Counted from the first letter of the stretch, positions 34,683 through 46,610 are shown. The stretch: 64,000 nucleotides of DNA from Sordariomycetes sp. S80-01Y (GCA_037042185.1 JAXQJY010000022.1:1-64000), one strand, 5' to 3'. Translations and numbers: made by a program. Notes: generated by a model from the sequence alone, not told the origin.

Positions 34683-37253
34683 ATGTCTGATTATCACGAC
34701 CGCCAGGGGGGTGGTGGCGGTCAACGCAATCGCAAGCGTCGTTACAGAGGTATAGTCTCCTTGCCAAACTCCAGCCTTGCCGTTGTAGCTAATGTGCTCC
34801 GAGATGACGAGGACCACTATGACCGTCGCAATCAACGCCGCCGTCACAATGAAGCGCCCCCTCCTGCTCGTCTGCGCCATCAACTCATCAAGATCGCCGA
34901 GTCACCCCTCCGGCGTTGGGCCGAAGAGGTCCAGTCCATCGCAGCTCTCGTGTCCGACAACTACGACTCCGATGCCGACCTCGGGCGTAACTTTGTCGAC
35001 TTGGCGATGCAGTTGTCCATTGAGCAGCCGCTCAAGACACCGTTCGTGGCAGCTGTCGTTCTGGTCGCCAACACGAGGGAGCCTAAAGTGGCAGGTGATG
35101 TGCTGGCCAGATTGGCGAAGGACACGGAGGAGAGTCTGGATGCGGGCGATTGGAGGAAGGTGAAGCTTCGCATCAAGTTGTTGGCTTGTTTGCAGAGCTT
35201 ACTGGAGGGTGACGGCGTCTTCGGAGTGTTGGAGGGACTGTTCGCGAGAGCAGCGGATTTGCAGACTGCCAGCTCCGAGGATGTAAGTCTTTATTCCTCA
35301 CTGAGTTGCACGGCACGACTGACGAAAGTAGACCATTGGTACGGAGATTGTCAAGATCATTCTCTTGACTATTCCGTATATCCTCGCCTCAGCGCCTGGC
35401 CAGCTGTCACAGCAAAAAGCCGCTGAGCTGATGGAGAAGACGGACATCATTGCGTCCGAACCTCACGCCCTGCAAGCTTTGGTAGATCCTTTCCACCCTG
35501 AGAACAAGGAGAAAACCCCCGGATCGGAGAGCCTGTGCATGCTTCTCCAGAAGCAGCTCCAGAACGAAGCAGCCAACAACTGGGAACTCAAGTGCCTCCC
35601 GCGCCCTTGGCAAATGCCTTTGGAGGACATTGAGGTCCAGGAGAAACTCTCAAACCCCACAAAGCACGCTTTGCCTGCAATTAACATCCCCCAAACCCCC
35701 ATCACCGGGCCCCGCGCCCTGTTCCCGGAGATGTTCTTCAGCGTCTACGCCAACCAAGACGCTGAGTCAGTCCCCTCCCCTGCCAACATCGCCTCCTCTC
35801 TCATTCGTGACGGCCTTGTTGACACAATCAACATCCTGGACTTCAACCGCCACGCTGTAGCACACTGCCTCATGAACCTGGACTGCTACTTCGCAGAGGG
35901 CACCTTCGTTAAGCGCGCCACGGCCTTTGATGACCTCAGGAACTTCCCCAGCGACCGCTCAACGTGGAAACCAGAGGATGTTGCGGTCGATACCGTTTTC
36001 TCCCAGCTCTTCCAGCTTCCCAACCCGGAGCGCAAGGTGGTTTACTACCACTCGGTGCTAACGGAAGCGTGTAAGCTCGCACCCGCCGCGATTGCACCCA
36101 GCCTGGGCAGAGCTATTCGGTTTCTGTACCGTAACAGTCCACAGATGGACCTGGATTTGTCCTATAGGTTTTTGGACTGGTTCTCTCATCACTTGAGTAA
36201 CTTCGGATTCACGTGGAAGTGGAGTGAGTGGGCCGAAGATGCTGAATTGCCGGATCTTGATCCGAAGTCCTGGTTCCTCAAGGGTGCGCTGGATAAGGAG
36301 ATTCGGCTGAGCTTCGCGCAGAGGATTCAAAAGACCGTTTCCGAGCCTTACCAGCCGCTCATTGGACCGGACAAGGAACTGGATGTGCCCCCTTTCAAAT
36401 ACGCCAACCCTGGTATGTCTCTCTCCACGAACATCTAAAGAACTGAATACTGACTCTAAGCGCAGACACACCCTTCTCTGCCGAAGGACAAGAAATTGCG
36501 TCACTCCTCCGGAAGAAGGCTCCAGACGAGGACTTCCAGCCCACAATCTCCCACATCCAAACCCTCGCCTCGGAACGCGGTCTTGACCCTCTTGTCACCA
36601 GCACCTCTGTCTTCGTAACGTCCATCTGTTTCGTCGGCTCCAAGTCCCTCTCTCATGTTCTCGCCTGCATCGACCGCACGAAGGCTCGTCTCCTAGACAT
36701 CGGATCCCAATCCGAGGCCGCACGTGCTCAGATCGTGGCCAGTATCATGGAGTACTGGTCCGCCCACCCCGGCGTCGCCTTGAGCATCGTCCAGAAGTTG
36801 CTCAATTACGCCGTCCTCACGCCCTTCTCAGTGGTCGACTGGGCCTTGGTCGCCACGTCCCCGTCGAACGGCACCCAGGGGGGCGAGTCGCTGGCCAAGG
36901 CGCACGTGTATGAGATAGTTTCCAGCACTGTCACCAAGGTCACCGCTCGTGTGCGCCAGGACTTCACCGCCGCGGACGTCCCCTCGGAGCAGAGGGAGAA
37001 GGACGCGGCGAGCATGAGGGACATGTTCCGCTCCATGAACGATGCGCTCGCCTCCTGGGCCGGCGGGAACAAGGACGAGCAGATGGAGGGCGGAGATGGT
37101 TCCAGCGACAGAGAGGCCATGATCAGGAGGTGGGGTCAGAGGTGGCTGAGGGTCTTCCAGAGGAGACAAGCGCTTGAGGAAGCTTTCCTGCTGGAGGCTG
37201 AGAAGGAGGGGGAGAAGATGGTCGTTGAAGAGAATGGCGCGGCAGAAAGCTAG
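34683..37253 (+). CDS. CBC1: Nuclear cap-binding complex large subunit CBP80
   Basis: Four exons, 34683-34749, 34804-35282, 35332-36412 and 36466-37253, give 804 residues, matching the roughly 790-residue family. It starts MSDYHDRQGGGGGQRNRKRR, an Arg/Gly-rich nuclear-signal-like head. An MIF4G-type helical repeat domain follows (SPLRRWAEEVQSIAALVSDN, DVLARLAKDTEESLDAGDWR, LLACLQSLLEGDGVFGVLEG). Further helical domains contain EIVKIILLTIPYILASAPGQ, HALPAINIPQTPITGPRALF and TSICFVGSKSLSHVLACIDR. CBP80 stabilises CBP20 on the m7G cap of new mRNAs and snRNAs and links capping to splicing, export and decay. Intron 1 is 54 bp, in frame and free of stops, so retention would insert 18 residues after KRRYR. 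The spliced form joins two charged segments and fits the family better. Confidence 0.94.
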
Positions 37254-37850
37254 GAGAACGATGCGTTGAAGACCTTGGAGGATCTGTTGTAAAAGTATGA
37301 AAAGTATGGATAAGGGCAGCATCGGGGCTGCTTCAATTTTAGACCAGATCCTAGATGGGATAGCAAACAAGCTCACGTCAAACTTCTGTTCGCCTCGAGG
37401 GTGAGAAATACCTAGATGGTAGCACAACAACAATCATTGAAAAGTGTTGACCCTCTCAGGAGGTCCCAGGCCAAAATCAGCGTCAAAAATCCATGTGCAC
37501 CAAAGGTTTGTCGTCATGATCATGATATTCGTTACACTACATTCGTACAGAGTCCTTCAGGACTGTCCATGGCCTAACGCCAAACGCCCATACCGCTCTG
37601 GTTCCAGCAGAAGCTGCTATTGTCTGATACCGCTTGGGAAGCCACCAGGATGCGATATCCCACTAATGCCCGTTGAAGCCCGAGGTTTGCGTCGTTTCTC
37701 ATACCAGCAACTTTCTCTTGATAGGCTTTGGTGGAATTTGACCATCAAAGTCGAGTGCCTGTTGCCTCTCCTCCCTAGCCTCGGCCTTTTCTCCGAGCTT
37801 CTGGATTTTCTCGAGCAAGTGACTAGAAGACTGGCATTAGCTTGTTGACA
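37254..37850. other. Convergent gap between CBP80 and the RFTS-like gene
   Basis: Two 3' untranslated regions; no gene seen. Confidence 0.3.
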
Positions 37851-40015
37851 TCAAAATAACCGGACGGTGGCTTCTGTAGAGGTTTGAGATTGGGCTGATG
37901 AAGGGGATGGTGGTTGTCTGAAAACCGTTGAAGTCTGAGCCCCTACTGGGGTCTCGCTTTCATGCAGTTGTGTACGTATGCGGGAAGGGGACAAGTACAC
38001 GTACTTAATCGGTAAGTGGCCTCGAGTGCCCTCCGTCACAGCCAGCTGGACTCGTTCTCCTTGTTGCTCGTGATCCTTAAAATGTGCCTCGATGTGTTGC
38101 TGGCATGACTCGGCATCGCCGCCGCGAACGACATAGTCGCAATCGTCCTCAGCGCACGACCAGGTTCCGTCTTTCCCATGAGGAACATCCGAGGGAAGCT
38201 TGTCGGCGCGGATGACAAGTTTTATTTCTTCCTCTTCGTCGCTAGATCCAGCCTTATATTCCCGCACAACGTCGTGGGCCGCATCGTGGTGCGCTCTTTT
38301 AGTCACTGGGCTTTCCTCATCTGAGTCATCGTCCATGTCCTCGTAGTCTCGCTTGTGAGCTGAGGCGACCGGTCTGAGGGTGGATTTGCCCTGCCGTGCT
38401 GGGGTTTTGACGCCTTTGCCTAGGCGCCTCGGTGTCTCGAACTCGTTTGCCTCGTCCTGGTCCTCGTCGTCTGGCGTGGCTATGATGGGCGAAGTCAATG
38501 GCGGAAACTTAGCCGTACTAGTCCTAGCTATTTTCTTTCGGCGCAGGACCTTCCATGGAAGATCTGACGGTTTCAGAGCCTCTAGTTTCAGCTTTACCTT
38601 GGATACCTGGTTTAGCCAGTCCCAGAATTCACCTTGCCACTTCTTGCTGTCGAGAGTCGCAAGTAAAGCAGGCGCGTTGTAGTGCAAAACCTCCAGTATA
38701 GGAATTTTGTGAGAGCCGGGTGCCCCATTTTTGAAAGTCGGCCATCTGTAATCAAAGTATAATTTGCTGGCCAAGGTGGTCAAAGCAACTCCCTTTCTGG
38801 TATTCAATTGTGGGTGAGCCTCTTCCAGGGCCTCGAGTAAGGAATCGAATGGCTCTTGACTCTCTGTAGATGTGTCCACCATGGGTTGATCCTGAGCCGC
38901 GCCTCGCTCAAACTCTTCTGGTGCTAGCGTTCGATCCAACGATTGCGGCCTTGGCTGTGGGCTCGGTGCGGTAGACCCAGATCGTGTAGCGCGCTTCCGA
39001 CTTGTTGTCTCGTCTGGTTCTTCGTGATTGATCGGGGTTCTTGACTTCGTTCGAGTCCGAGTTGGCATCTCCACGGACGTCGATGCTAAGCTGCGGTTCT
39101 GGAGCTCGAGAATCGTGTCCTTGGTGCGCTTGGCAAGATCCTACGCGCATTAGACCAACTACTCACCACCAAATATGGTACTTAAGCGGTCATTTCGAGT
39201 TCCACGTACCGCATGCTCTTTCATCATCCATTTCTTGAAGTAGGTGGCTTCCCAGACGTGGGAGTCCTTGCCCGTGAGAACCCAGTGTAGAAAGAGGGGC
39301 GCTGCCTCGGCGCAGTGCTCTTGTACCTCCTCAATAGTCATGCCGTTGCCGACCTTGATTGCGTATTCGACAAAGAGCTCTTGTAGACGTTCCACTCCAG
39401 TCGTAGTTTTGCGCCCTTCTATCATGCGTGGTCGGATTTTGCCGCCGCGGTCCATCGTGGCCTCGTATCTGGAGAGGATGCCGTAGTATAGCTGGATAGA
39501 CTTGCTCACATTCCGCCAAATAGGCGCAAACTGCGGACTTGGGTAGATTTGGAACCATGCACTGCGCCCACGTACCCATAGCATGGGGTCTCCTATGCCT
39601 TGGCCTTCCTCGATTTGCCCTTCACCAATGGATATCATTGAGCAATTGGATATTTCGATAGGCTCGCCCGCTCGGTGTATCTTTCTGAGAACTCCAGGAA
39701 TGTCAGATTGTTTTATGAACGACTAGAGATTGATGGCTTACGCAAACTCTTCTGTCCATCCAATGTTGGACCGTCCTTGTCAAGATGCAAGTATCCTCTA
39801 ACGAGTAATGGCCCGTTGAGGAGGACATGGAGAGGATTTTGAAAGGATACGCCATCTTTGTTGAGAATAACCGCGTCTCTGAGCTCAAAATCCGGCCAAT
39901 CGTCCTCTGGGATGCTTCTGGATGGCGGCGCGCGGAACAGACTCGTTTCCTGGATGTAGTGGACCTGGTCAGCATTGGAGGCTGCCGCCTTGCCTCTCCG
40001 CGGACGCCCACTCAT
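37851..40015 (-). CDS. Stand-alone RFTS (DNMT1 replication-foci)-like domain protein with C2H2 finger
   Basis: Exons 39742-40015, 39210-39691 and 37851-39140 encode about 681 residues, starting MSGRPRRGKAAASNADQVHY. Residues 25-180 resemble the RFTS/DNMT1-RFD fold: DWPDFELRDAVILNKDGVSF, LLNGPLLVRGYLHLD, IEISNCSMISIGEG, PMLWVRGRSAWFQIYPSPQF, APIWRNVSKSIQLYYGILSR. In DNMT1 this domain targets the enzyme to replication foci and ubiquitylated histone H3. No methyltransferase motif is present in this protein or nearby. The C-terminal half is acidic and disordered, with a single C2H2-type finger (WSCAEDDCDYVV, then His in QQHIEAHFKDH). A nuclear chromatin role is likely but unproven. For intron 1 I chose the acceptor that gives LLLRKIHRAGEPIEI; a nearby one breaks the frame. 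It is divergent from PUS4. Confidence 0.7.
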
Positions 40016-40931
40016 GGCGGTATAGTTTCCAGAAGGCCGCCCTACATAGATCAATTCGAGGGGTCACAGATCGGAGAGAAGTTTCGAGGTTGGAGGATGA
40101 AAGACTTGAACTTGGAGTTGGTGGTTGACGCGAGTCGGGTTTGGAGGGGTGCACTTAACGCGCCTACCACTGCCGCTGCACGTCACTAGTGAAAGCGATC
40201 GCGACCCGTAGCCCCACTTCATGACTCCGAGTCACTTCACTTAAGTAGAGAGCCTCCTAATTACAACCACTACCTAACCGAATCCTTTTTTAATCACGTC
40301 CTTCGTGTTTTATTTGATCTGTTTATCAAATCACTCAGAATGCATACTGGTGCACGAGAGGCTTATGTAATACTTTTCTCTAGATTCCCTGCAAACAATC
40401 CGAATTGCTCAAAGCTTTTATTGAAGCATTCTGTCCTGGTGAATTCAATGCATACAAGTGATATTGTTACGCTATGATCTGGCCACCAAAAACACACCCA
40501 AAGTCTCTTAATACCAGTCAAGGGCAGTAGTTGCTTTAATTGAACATCTCACTGTTGGCTTTGCAAGGCACCTTAATAATTAGCATAGTGGTGAACAAGG
40601 CGTCAAGCTGCACACCTCGCGCTTCGGACCGCACGTGACCAACAAACGCGAAATTCAGGTTCAGGGTAGCTGAGGAAATTGGAGATGGGAAAAAAAGTTG
40701 CGGCGCATCGCAAACTCGACCCGCCAGCACGAGATCTGGCGTAACCTTAATCACGCTGCAGATTTTCTTGCCCTCATTTTAACACTTCTCATTGATGCTT
40801 CTAGTTCTTACGGTCGGGCTGTGCTGAGTAGCTGATAGGGGTGTCAACAGCATTGTCCTCTCCCAGCACATCTGCTCACCCTTGAATTTCGCTCCGAAGC
40901 CCGTATGACACGACCTGAGAGGTTGTTCAGA
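40016..40931. promoter_or_regulatory. Divergent region between the RFTS-like gene and PUS4
   Basis: About 0.9 kb and noticeably AT-rich at about 40250-40600, unlike the flanking coding DNA. It contains both promoters. No gene or repeat is recognised in it. Confidence 0.35.
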
Positions 40932-42551
40932 ATGGCTTCCGAGGCCGTTCGCGATGGCTGCTTTGGTATCTATCCTCTTGCAACGCGTGCAGATACTTAG
41001 GAGATTCATGCTAACGACCGCGCAGCCATAAACAAGCCCAAGGGCATGTCCTCTGCACAGGTGGTCCGCGCCTGTCAAGACAGCTTCAGCACCTCCGAAT
41101 TCTTCAAACCCCTGATCAATGAGCAGAAGAAGAAGCTCAACGACCACTCCGCCGGCCAAAAATTTCGCCACCGACGCGCGAAGATCGCCGACAAGGTCAA
41201 GATTGGCCATGGCGGGACTTTGGATCCCTTGGCCACGGGCGTCCTGATCATGGGCATTGGCAGCGCAACAAAGAGCCTGAATCAGTTCCTACATTGCGTC
41301 AAAGTGTACGAGACCACAATGGTATTTGGTGCGAGCACGGACACGTACGATCGCGTCGGGCGAGTTCTCACGAGACGGCCTTACGAGCACATCACGAAGG
41401 AGAAGGTGCAGGAGAAGTTAAAGGGTATGCTGGGGACACAACTCCAAGTCCCGCCCTTGTACTCTGCTTTGAAAATGGAGGGCAAACCACTATACGAATA
41501 CGCCCGCGAGGGCAAGCCCATTCCCCGCGAAATAGTCGGTCGCGAAATCGAGATCAAGGATATCGAGCTGCTGGAATGGTACGAGCCAGGAACGCACAAC
41601 CACCGTTGGCCGACCGAGGAGGCTTCGGAAGCCGAGAGGAGCCTAGCCGAGCAGGTGTGGAAGCTGAAGAAGCACCAAGACGAGAGCGGCAAGTTGACGC
41701 CCGAGGAACGCGCGGAAGAGGACCAGGCGATTGCGGCGCACGAGAGCTTCAAGAGGAAATTCGAGGAGAGGCAGGATCGGTTGGTCAGCGATTCCCCGAC
41801 ACCAAGTAAGCGGGCGAGGCAGAGCAGTGGCGCGCATGTCATGTCGGGTGCACTACCAGAGCCTGAAGAGGCCGAAGACCAGAAGGAGAAGAAGGAGGAG
41901 GCTGGCGAGGAACTTGAGGATCCGACCAAGGGGATGAGCAAGAAACAGCTGAAGAAGCTGCAAAAGAAGGAGAAGCAAAAGTACAAGGCGAACTGGAAGG
42001 ATGACGAGAGCAAGCACAGGACGGATCTGGTGCCAGAGGTACCGGTCGACACGCCACCGCCGTGGGATGGAAAGGGACCGCCTGCTTGCAGGATCAGGAT
42101 CATGGCCTCATCTGGCTTCTACGTAAGGAGTTTCTGCAATGACCTCGGACAGGCACTGGACTCGGTAGCCCTGATGTCGGAGCTGGTCCGCGTCCGTCAA
42201 AGCGACTTCGCCGTTGGCGAGCCAAACTGCCTGGAGCTGTCAGAGATTCAGGCAGAAGAGTCCCAATGGGCGGGCAAGATGGCCAACGCGCTGGCACGAT
42301 GGAACGGAGAACCGACCCCGGACGAGGAGCAGATACACGTCAAGGAGGAGCCATCCAAGTCCGCACCTAGGAGCCCAAGGCACAGCTCTCCGGTGCGCTC
42401 AGGCCCCGCATCGCCAAAGAGACAAGTGAACTACCATTCGGTTTCCCCACAGAAGAGGAAGACGCAGCCATCGAGGTCCCCATCCCCAGCGGCTAAGGTC
42501 CGCCGGGGATCGGCCACGAGCGAGTCGTCGTGGACCGGCATCGCGGACTAG
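40932..42551 (+). CDS. PUS4: tRNA pseudouridine-55 synthase Pus4 (TruB family)
   Basis: Exons 40932-40965 and 41026-42551 encode 519 residues. It starts MASEAVRDGCFAINKPKGMS, the TruB N-terminal motif INKPKGMSS being completed by the splice. The catalytic motif is KIGHGGTLDPLATGVLIMG with the nucleophilic Asp near residue 78. VYETTMVFGASTDTYDRVGR and QVPPLYSALKMEGKPLYEYA follow. The last catalytic-domain segment is ASSGFYVRSFCNDLGQALDS. Pus4 makes pseudouridine 55 in the T-loop of nuclear and mitochondrial tRNAs and modifies some mRNAs. Between residues about 200 and 350 there is a long Lys/Glu-rich insert (including KGMSKKQLKKLQKKEKQKYK), and the last 90 residues are Ser/Pro/Arg-rich. Both add much to the size of bacterial TruB. 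Confidence 0.94.
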
Positions 42552-42885
42552 AGGATCGCGTACCTTTGGCACAACTGAAGCGGCATTGCGTACGGCGTTC
42601 TTTGTTTATTTGGCTAGTAGGGGACACAATTGCTGGACAACCACGGAAACTGAGTTAATAGGAACACTCTTCTCAAGGCGTGGAGAGCATGGCAGCACAA
42701 GAGACGAAGACCATGCATGATCAACGGGGTTCAATTTTGCGCGCCATACCGTGCTACCCATCCAAACCTGACCGTCGCACAGCTATGCATCGAAACAATC
42801 TATGCCCAAACATACCTAAACGCCTAGCCATGCTTCTCATACTTCGTAACGTCATACCATCAGCCGAGCCCTCGAAGCACAAGGC
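42552..42885. other. Convergent gap between PUS4 and the Sec2-domain gene
   Basis: About 330 bp with two 3' ends; nothing else seen. Confidence 0.3.
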
Positions 42886-43851
42886 TTAAGGCTTGGTCTC
42901 ATCCAAAACCTTCCTCACCCTGTCAATCCTCCCCATGGCACTCTCCAGCCGCTCTAGTCTCTTGCTCTTCGCCCGGTCCCTCCTCTCCAACTCATCAACC
43001 CTCTCTTCCAGCTTCGCCCGTGCCCTCCTCTCGTCGGCAACCATCTCATTCGCCTGCTCGAACAGACTTGCGCTCAGCTCCTCTACTTCCTGGCTCGTAG
43101 CTGCGACTTTGGTCTCTGCCTCCTTTCGCAGGCTCTTTTCCCGTCTGAGGGCGTGCAGTAGATCTTCGGTGTCGGGTTCCGGTTGGGATCGCGTCCTGGT
43201 CGGCTCTCGTGGCCTCTGCCCTTGGGGAAAGCCGTCCTGGGCTAGATTTGGGCTGCTTTTGTTCCGGTTCAGGAGGGCAGACAGTCTGTTCGTTCCCGTC
43301 GCTAGTAGGCCTCCCCCAGCCGAGATCCCAGCCGAGATCCTCTTTTGCTCTTCTTTGGGCGGCGGCGGCGGCGGTCCAGCATCGTTGTCATGCGCGGCTC
43401 GCAACCGCTGTAGCTCATCCTCGTAGTCGGCCCAGCGATCCACCGCAGCCGTAGCCTTCTGGTTCAGTAACCGCACCTGCGTTTCTAATTCGGCGATGCG
43501 CGAGTGCGCAGCCCGGAGCTCGACGCTGGCGTCGAGACCAACCGTGCTGTCGCCGCAGGAGGGGCAGCAGGTGGACGCGCTGCTCGTGCTGAGTGTCGTC
43601 GTTGTCGTCTCCACCGGCAGTTTCGTGGGGGTGTCAGCCATGGTTAGGACCATAGTCGACGACATGGCGTTGTGCGTCGCGTGCACTAGGGAGGGTTGGG
43701 TTTCTATGTCGGGGAGAGGAAAATTGAATATTGGGCTGCATGCCAATGCGCTGGGGATTTCCAGGGTTTCATGTGAGAATGGAGTGGCGGGGTGGGGTGC
43801 GTTCCGGGGTGCGGCAGAGCCATGAAACGGTTGGGCTACGTGGAGATGCAT
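42886..43851 (-). CDS. Sec2-domain coiled-coil protein (Rab exchange factor-like)
   Basis: An uninterrupted frame of up to 321 residues. The first ATG is at 43851, but the Pro/His-rich first 60 residues look like leader. The ATGs at 43665 (MSSTMVLTMADTPTKLPV) or 43641 (MADTPTKLPV) are more likely true starts, giving 251-259 residues. The conserved parts are CCPSCGDSTVGLDASVELRA, a first coiled coil (RIAELETQVRLLNQKATAAV), a Pro-rich linker, and a C-terminal coiled coil. That coil contains LRKEAETKVAATSQEVEELS, ASLFEQANEMVADERRARAK and KSKRLERLESAMGRIDRVRK, the Sec2 N-terminal pattern. In Sec2/Rabin8 this coil opens Rab GTPases (Sec4/Rab8) for exocytosis. The protein is far shorter than yeast Sec2 and may be a paralogous regulator. 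Its Cys pair CCPSC near the N-terminus may bind metal. Confidence 0.75.
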   Translation of the reverse strand: MHLHVAQPFHGSAAPRNAPHPATPFSHETLEIPSALACSPIFNFPLPDIETQPSLVHATHNAMSSTMVLTMADTPTKLPVETTTTTLSTSSASTCCPSCGDSTVGLDASVELRAAHSRIAELETQVRLLNQKATAAVDRWADYEDELQRLRAAHDNDAGPPPPPPKEEQKRISAGISAGGGLLATGTNRLSALLNRNKSSPNLAQDGFPQGQRPREPTRTRSQPEPDTEDLLHALRREKSLRKEAETKVAATSQEVEELSASLFEQANEMVADERRARAKLEERVDELERRDRAKSKRLERLESAMGRIDRVRKVLDETKP

Positions 43852-44389
43852 ACTTTTAAATACAAGTTGGAAGCTGCGCCTCTGAACAGCGCCAGGTAGG
43901 CATTTGGCAGCAAGATTCGAAGTAATTCAAGGGGGACGGAACGTGAGAGGCGGTTCACGCTGACGGCCTGGGTGGCTTAGATTAGAGCTGAGAATGGACA
44001 CGAGGTGATGAGGCGCAAGGGGATTTTCTCGGGAGAATAATAGGTTTATTCCGTTGGCCGACACAGACTTACGCAGTGAACGTAGTAAGCTTTGGGATCT
44101 TCCGCCGTTGCTGTTCAGATAGCCGATGGCTCTTCTCTCGCCGCATAGGCTCCCTGCTCATCTATTCAGATGCATCCTCCCAATTCATGTCGAGACTCTA
44201 GCAGCCACTTGAGCCTTTGATGCCGTATATCCAGCCAGCGAGCGCTGTAGCGTCGATTGCAGGCTCGGGGAGGCGAGGTAGTGTGCGCGTGTTTTGGTAA
44301 CCGGCGGTATGGAACGCGGCATAGAGTGGGCGTGTGGTGTGCTGGGCGAAGTGTGCTCATAGAGAATTCCTTTGCTGACGGTGCATGAT
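43852..44389. other. Gap between the Sec2-domain gene and CSL4
   Basis: About 540 bp holding the Sec2-domain gene promoter and the CSL4 3' end; no further gene. Confidence 0.3.
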
Positions 44390-45062
44390 TCAAGTCGGCT
44401 TTGCAACCTTTCTCAGCTCGGTAGCACCGGTCTCTGGGTCCCTGTACTCCTTCCAGCTAATGGGAACCATGTCGTTGCCGGCTTCGCTAGTAGCCATGAT
44501 GACACCAAGTTCGTTTGATGCCGTTGAAAGGTAGTAGTTGGCTTGGTCACCCAGAGAAATCTGCATCGAGTCAGTTGGCTCTCAAAACGAGATAAGATCT
44601 CCGTCGACTTACCACCTGGGCCTTGACGATATCACCTGGCTTGAAGCTCTCATGAATCTTAACCTTGTCCTTTTCCGTGGCTCTCACATCCTGCACCCTG
44701 ATCACACCCTGCCACTCCGTCTGAAGCACCGTCTCGCCAACCTGCTGAATCGTGACAATCGCTTGTTTAGGCATCAGGCGCAGCACTCTCGTAAGGACCA
44801 CATTGCCTACGTCAGGGAGGACCTCCCTCCTTCTGCCGTGCCTGGCGACTGAGATGGTTCCGAGATTGGATGCCTCCTTTGACGTGAGCTTGTTGAGACG
44901 CTTGGCGGGTCCGGCTGGCTTAGAAGCAGGCGTGAGCGTTACGTGGCCCATGAGGGAGGAGACAATGTTATTGTTGTGAACATGTGTTCCTGCTCCGGGG
45001 TTGTAGCCGGAGATGGGACCGAGGACGGCGCCCGGGAGAGCGGTCTGGGGCACGGCAGACAT
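44390..45062 (-). CDS. CSL4: Exosome cap subunit Csl4
   Basis: Exons 44613-45062 and 44390-44560 encode 206 residues. It starts MSAVPQTALPGAVLGPISGY, the N-terminal domain of Csl4 with the short Leu-Pro-Gly motif that contacts the core ring. The S1 RNA-binding domain runs from about residue 80: LPDVGNVVLTRVLRLMPKQA, GETVLQTEWQGVIRVQDVRA, IHESFKPGDIVKAQV, then exon 2 with ISLGDQANYYLSTASNELGV. The C-terminal zinc-ribbon-like part ends PISWKEYRDPETGATELRK, with the paired cysteines of the archaeal form absent. Csl4 sits on the nine-subunit exosome ring and helps feed RNA to Rrp44 for 3'-5' processing and decay. Promoter sequences lie upstream towards 45.3 kb. Confidence 0.95.
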
Positions 45063-46610
45063 TTTTGCCTCTATGGATTTGTCTTGGTCAGTCGCGCGCG
45101 GTTGTATGTGAGATTGTGTAAGCCGGGGTGGCTCGTTCGGTCGATGAGCTCGATCACCGAGGGGGCTGCTCTCACTGAAGTGCCAGCTTCAATTCACTGA
45201 CGCAGCAAGAAAATCTCCGTATCGATAAGCAGTCATGGACCGGGATCTTGACCCGGGGATGAACCCGGAAGAGCATCACGTGAGCGAGTCGGTTTCGGGC
45301 GTTAGTAAACTCCGCTGCCGCTTCGGCCCCGATTCTCCACCGGTCTGTTGACTCAAGTGGGGAGGCGACGCTGCATGCGCCGGCATCTTTTTCCCGTCAG
45401 CAAGTGATTCACACGGCGTTCAAAATTAGTTTCAAGGCGGAGCAATTACCAATGGCAGCCAGGCCATGGCCTTTTCCAGAAGTGCGAATTCCGTATCCCG
45501 CGGTCATGCTTTGGAGCGCAGCGTGTTGCGGATTGTGCGTTTGACGCGTGGAAGGGCATATGCTTACGATCTGACCTCTATGATTCACCATTGATGAGCT
45601 GCCTGGGGCTGCCGACACCGAAGATGAGGGCACCAACAGGATCGAGTCCCTCTCTAGGCGGCTGATGTACCCCGTATGCATGTCCGGTCACCCATCGACG
45701 AGGCCATCGGCAGCCGACTTGCACGAGGTTCACTGTCACATACGGGCAGCATTGTAGCCTGACGCGAATGGAGTTTGGGGCAAAGTCCATTGTCTATCTC
45801 CATAGGCAGTATTCGTGCTCGTGGTCTGCTCTCTGCGCAGCGTTCTCAATCTCGAAACAGAGGCTCGAAAAGGTTAGCGTCTCCAGAGTATCGGACTTCG
45901 GCAGACTAGAGCCAACTCCGACCGAAGATTTCCATCTCCACGCAGCCGATGAACCGAGTCGCAAAGGCTGAGGTGCATGTTTGCGTACCAAAGTCCGCCC
46001 CGACAGTGGGAAGGGGCAGCAACAAGGTCCAGGCTGTCGCTGGAGCAGCAGTGCTAAGTGTGGCAGAGGGCCAGAAGCACCCAAGGCACCCATCAGGCGA
46101 CGAACATTATTAATAATGGAGGCGCTAGGCCGGCGGGATTCGAAGCCGTCATGACTGCACGCGCACTGGCAGTGACGGTGGAGACTGCGAGTGTTGAGAG
46201 AGAGGCATGGGCGGGTGTCATCGATCCAGCTCCAGATGCGTACTCGCGTCGGATTCGGATTTGCCAGCGGGACACTGACTAAACAGAAGCCCATGGTTCT
46301 GCAGATGGGATAAATCTCCATTGGCTGCACTCCCCCTTCTCTGCCATGTACCATCATTGTCGTAGTCTTCTCGTGATGTCCTGACGACCGGCTTCACATC
46401 TTTCCGGCCTCATCCACCCTTTTGACGACCCACGTTCCGAGCTGTCGCTGCCTGTGCTCGTTTTGTCTAAAGTTGCGACTCGGGCGCATGTCTTCCTCCC
46501 GAGACTGATCGGAGCCACCTATCAATACTAGCACCGTTCTCGACCAAACGCAACGAGGCTGCGAGACCTTTCTTGAGCAACGCTGGCCCTCCAGCGCACA
46601 CAGCACCGCC
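45063..46610. promoter_or_regulatory. Divergent interval between CSL4 and the ABC transporter
   Basis: About 1.5 kb with both promoters. A minus-strand open frame at 45794-46357 is Ser/Arg/Cys-rich without any family signature and I do not call it. No Zn2Cys6 regulator lies next to the transporter. Confidence 0.35.

Noticed and set aside
45794-46357. 187-codon minus-strand open frame before the ABC transporter
   Set aside because: No family signature, odd Arg/Cys/Ser content and no supporting splice structure.
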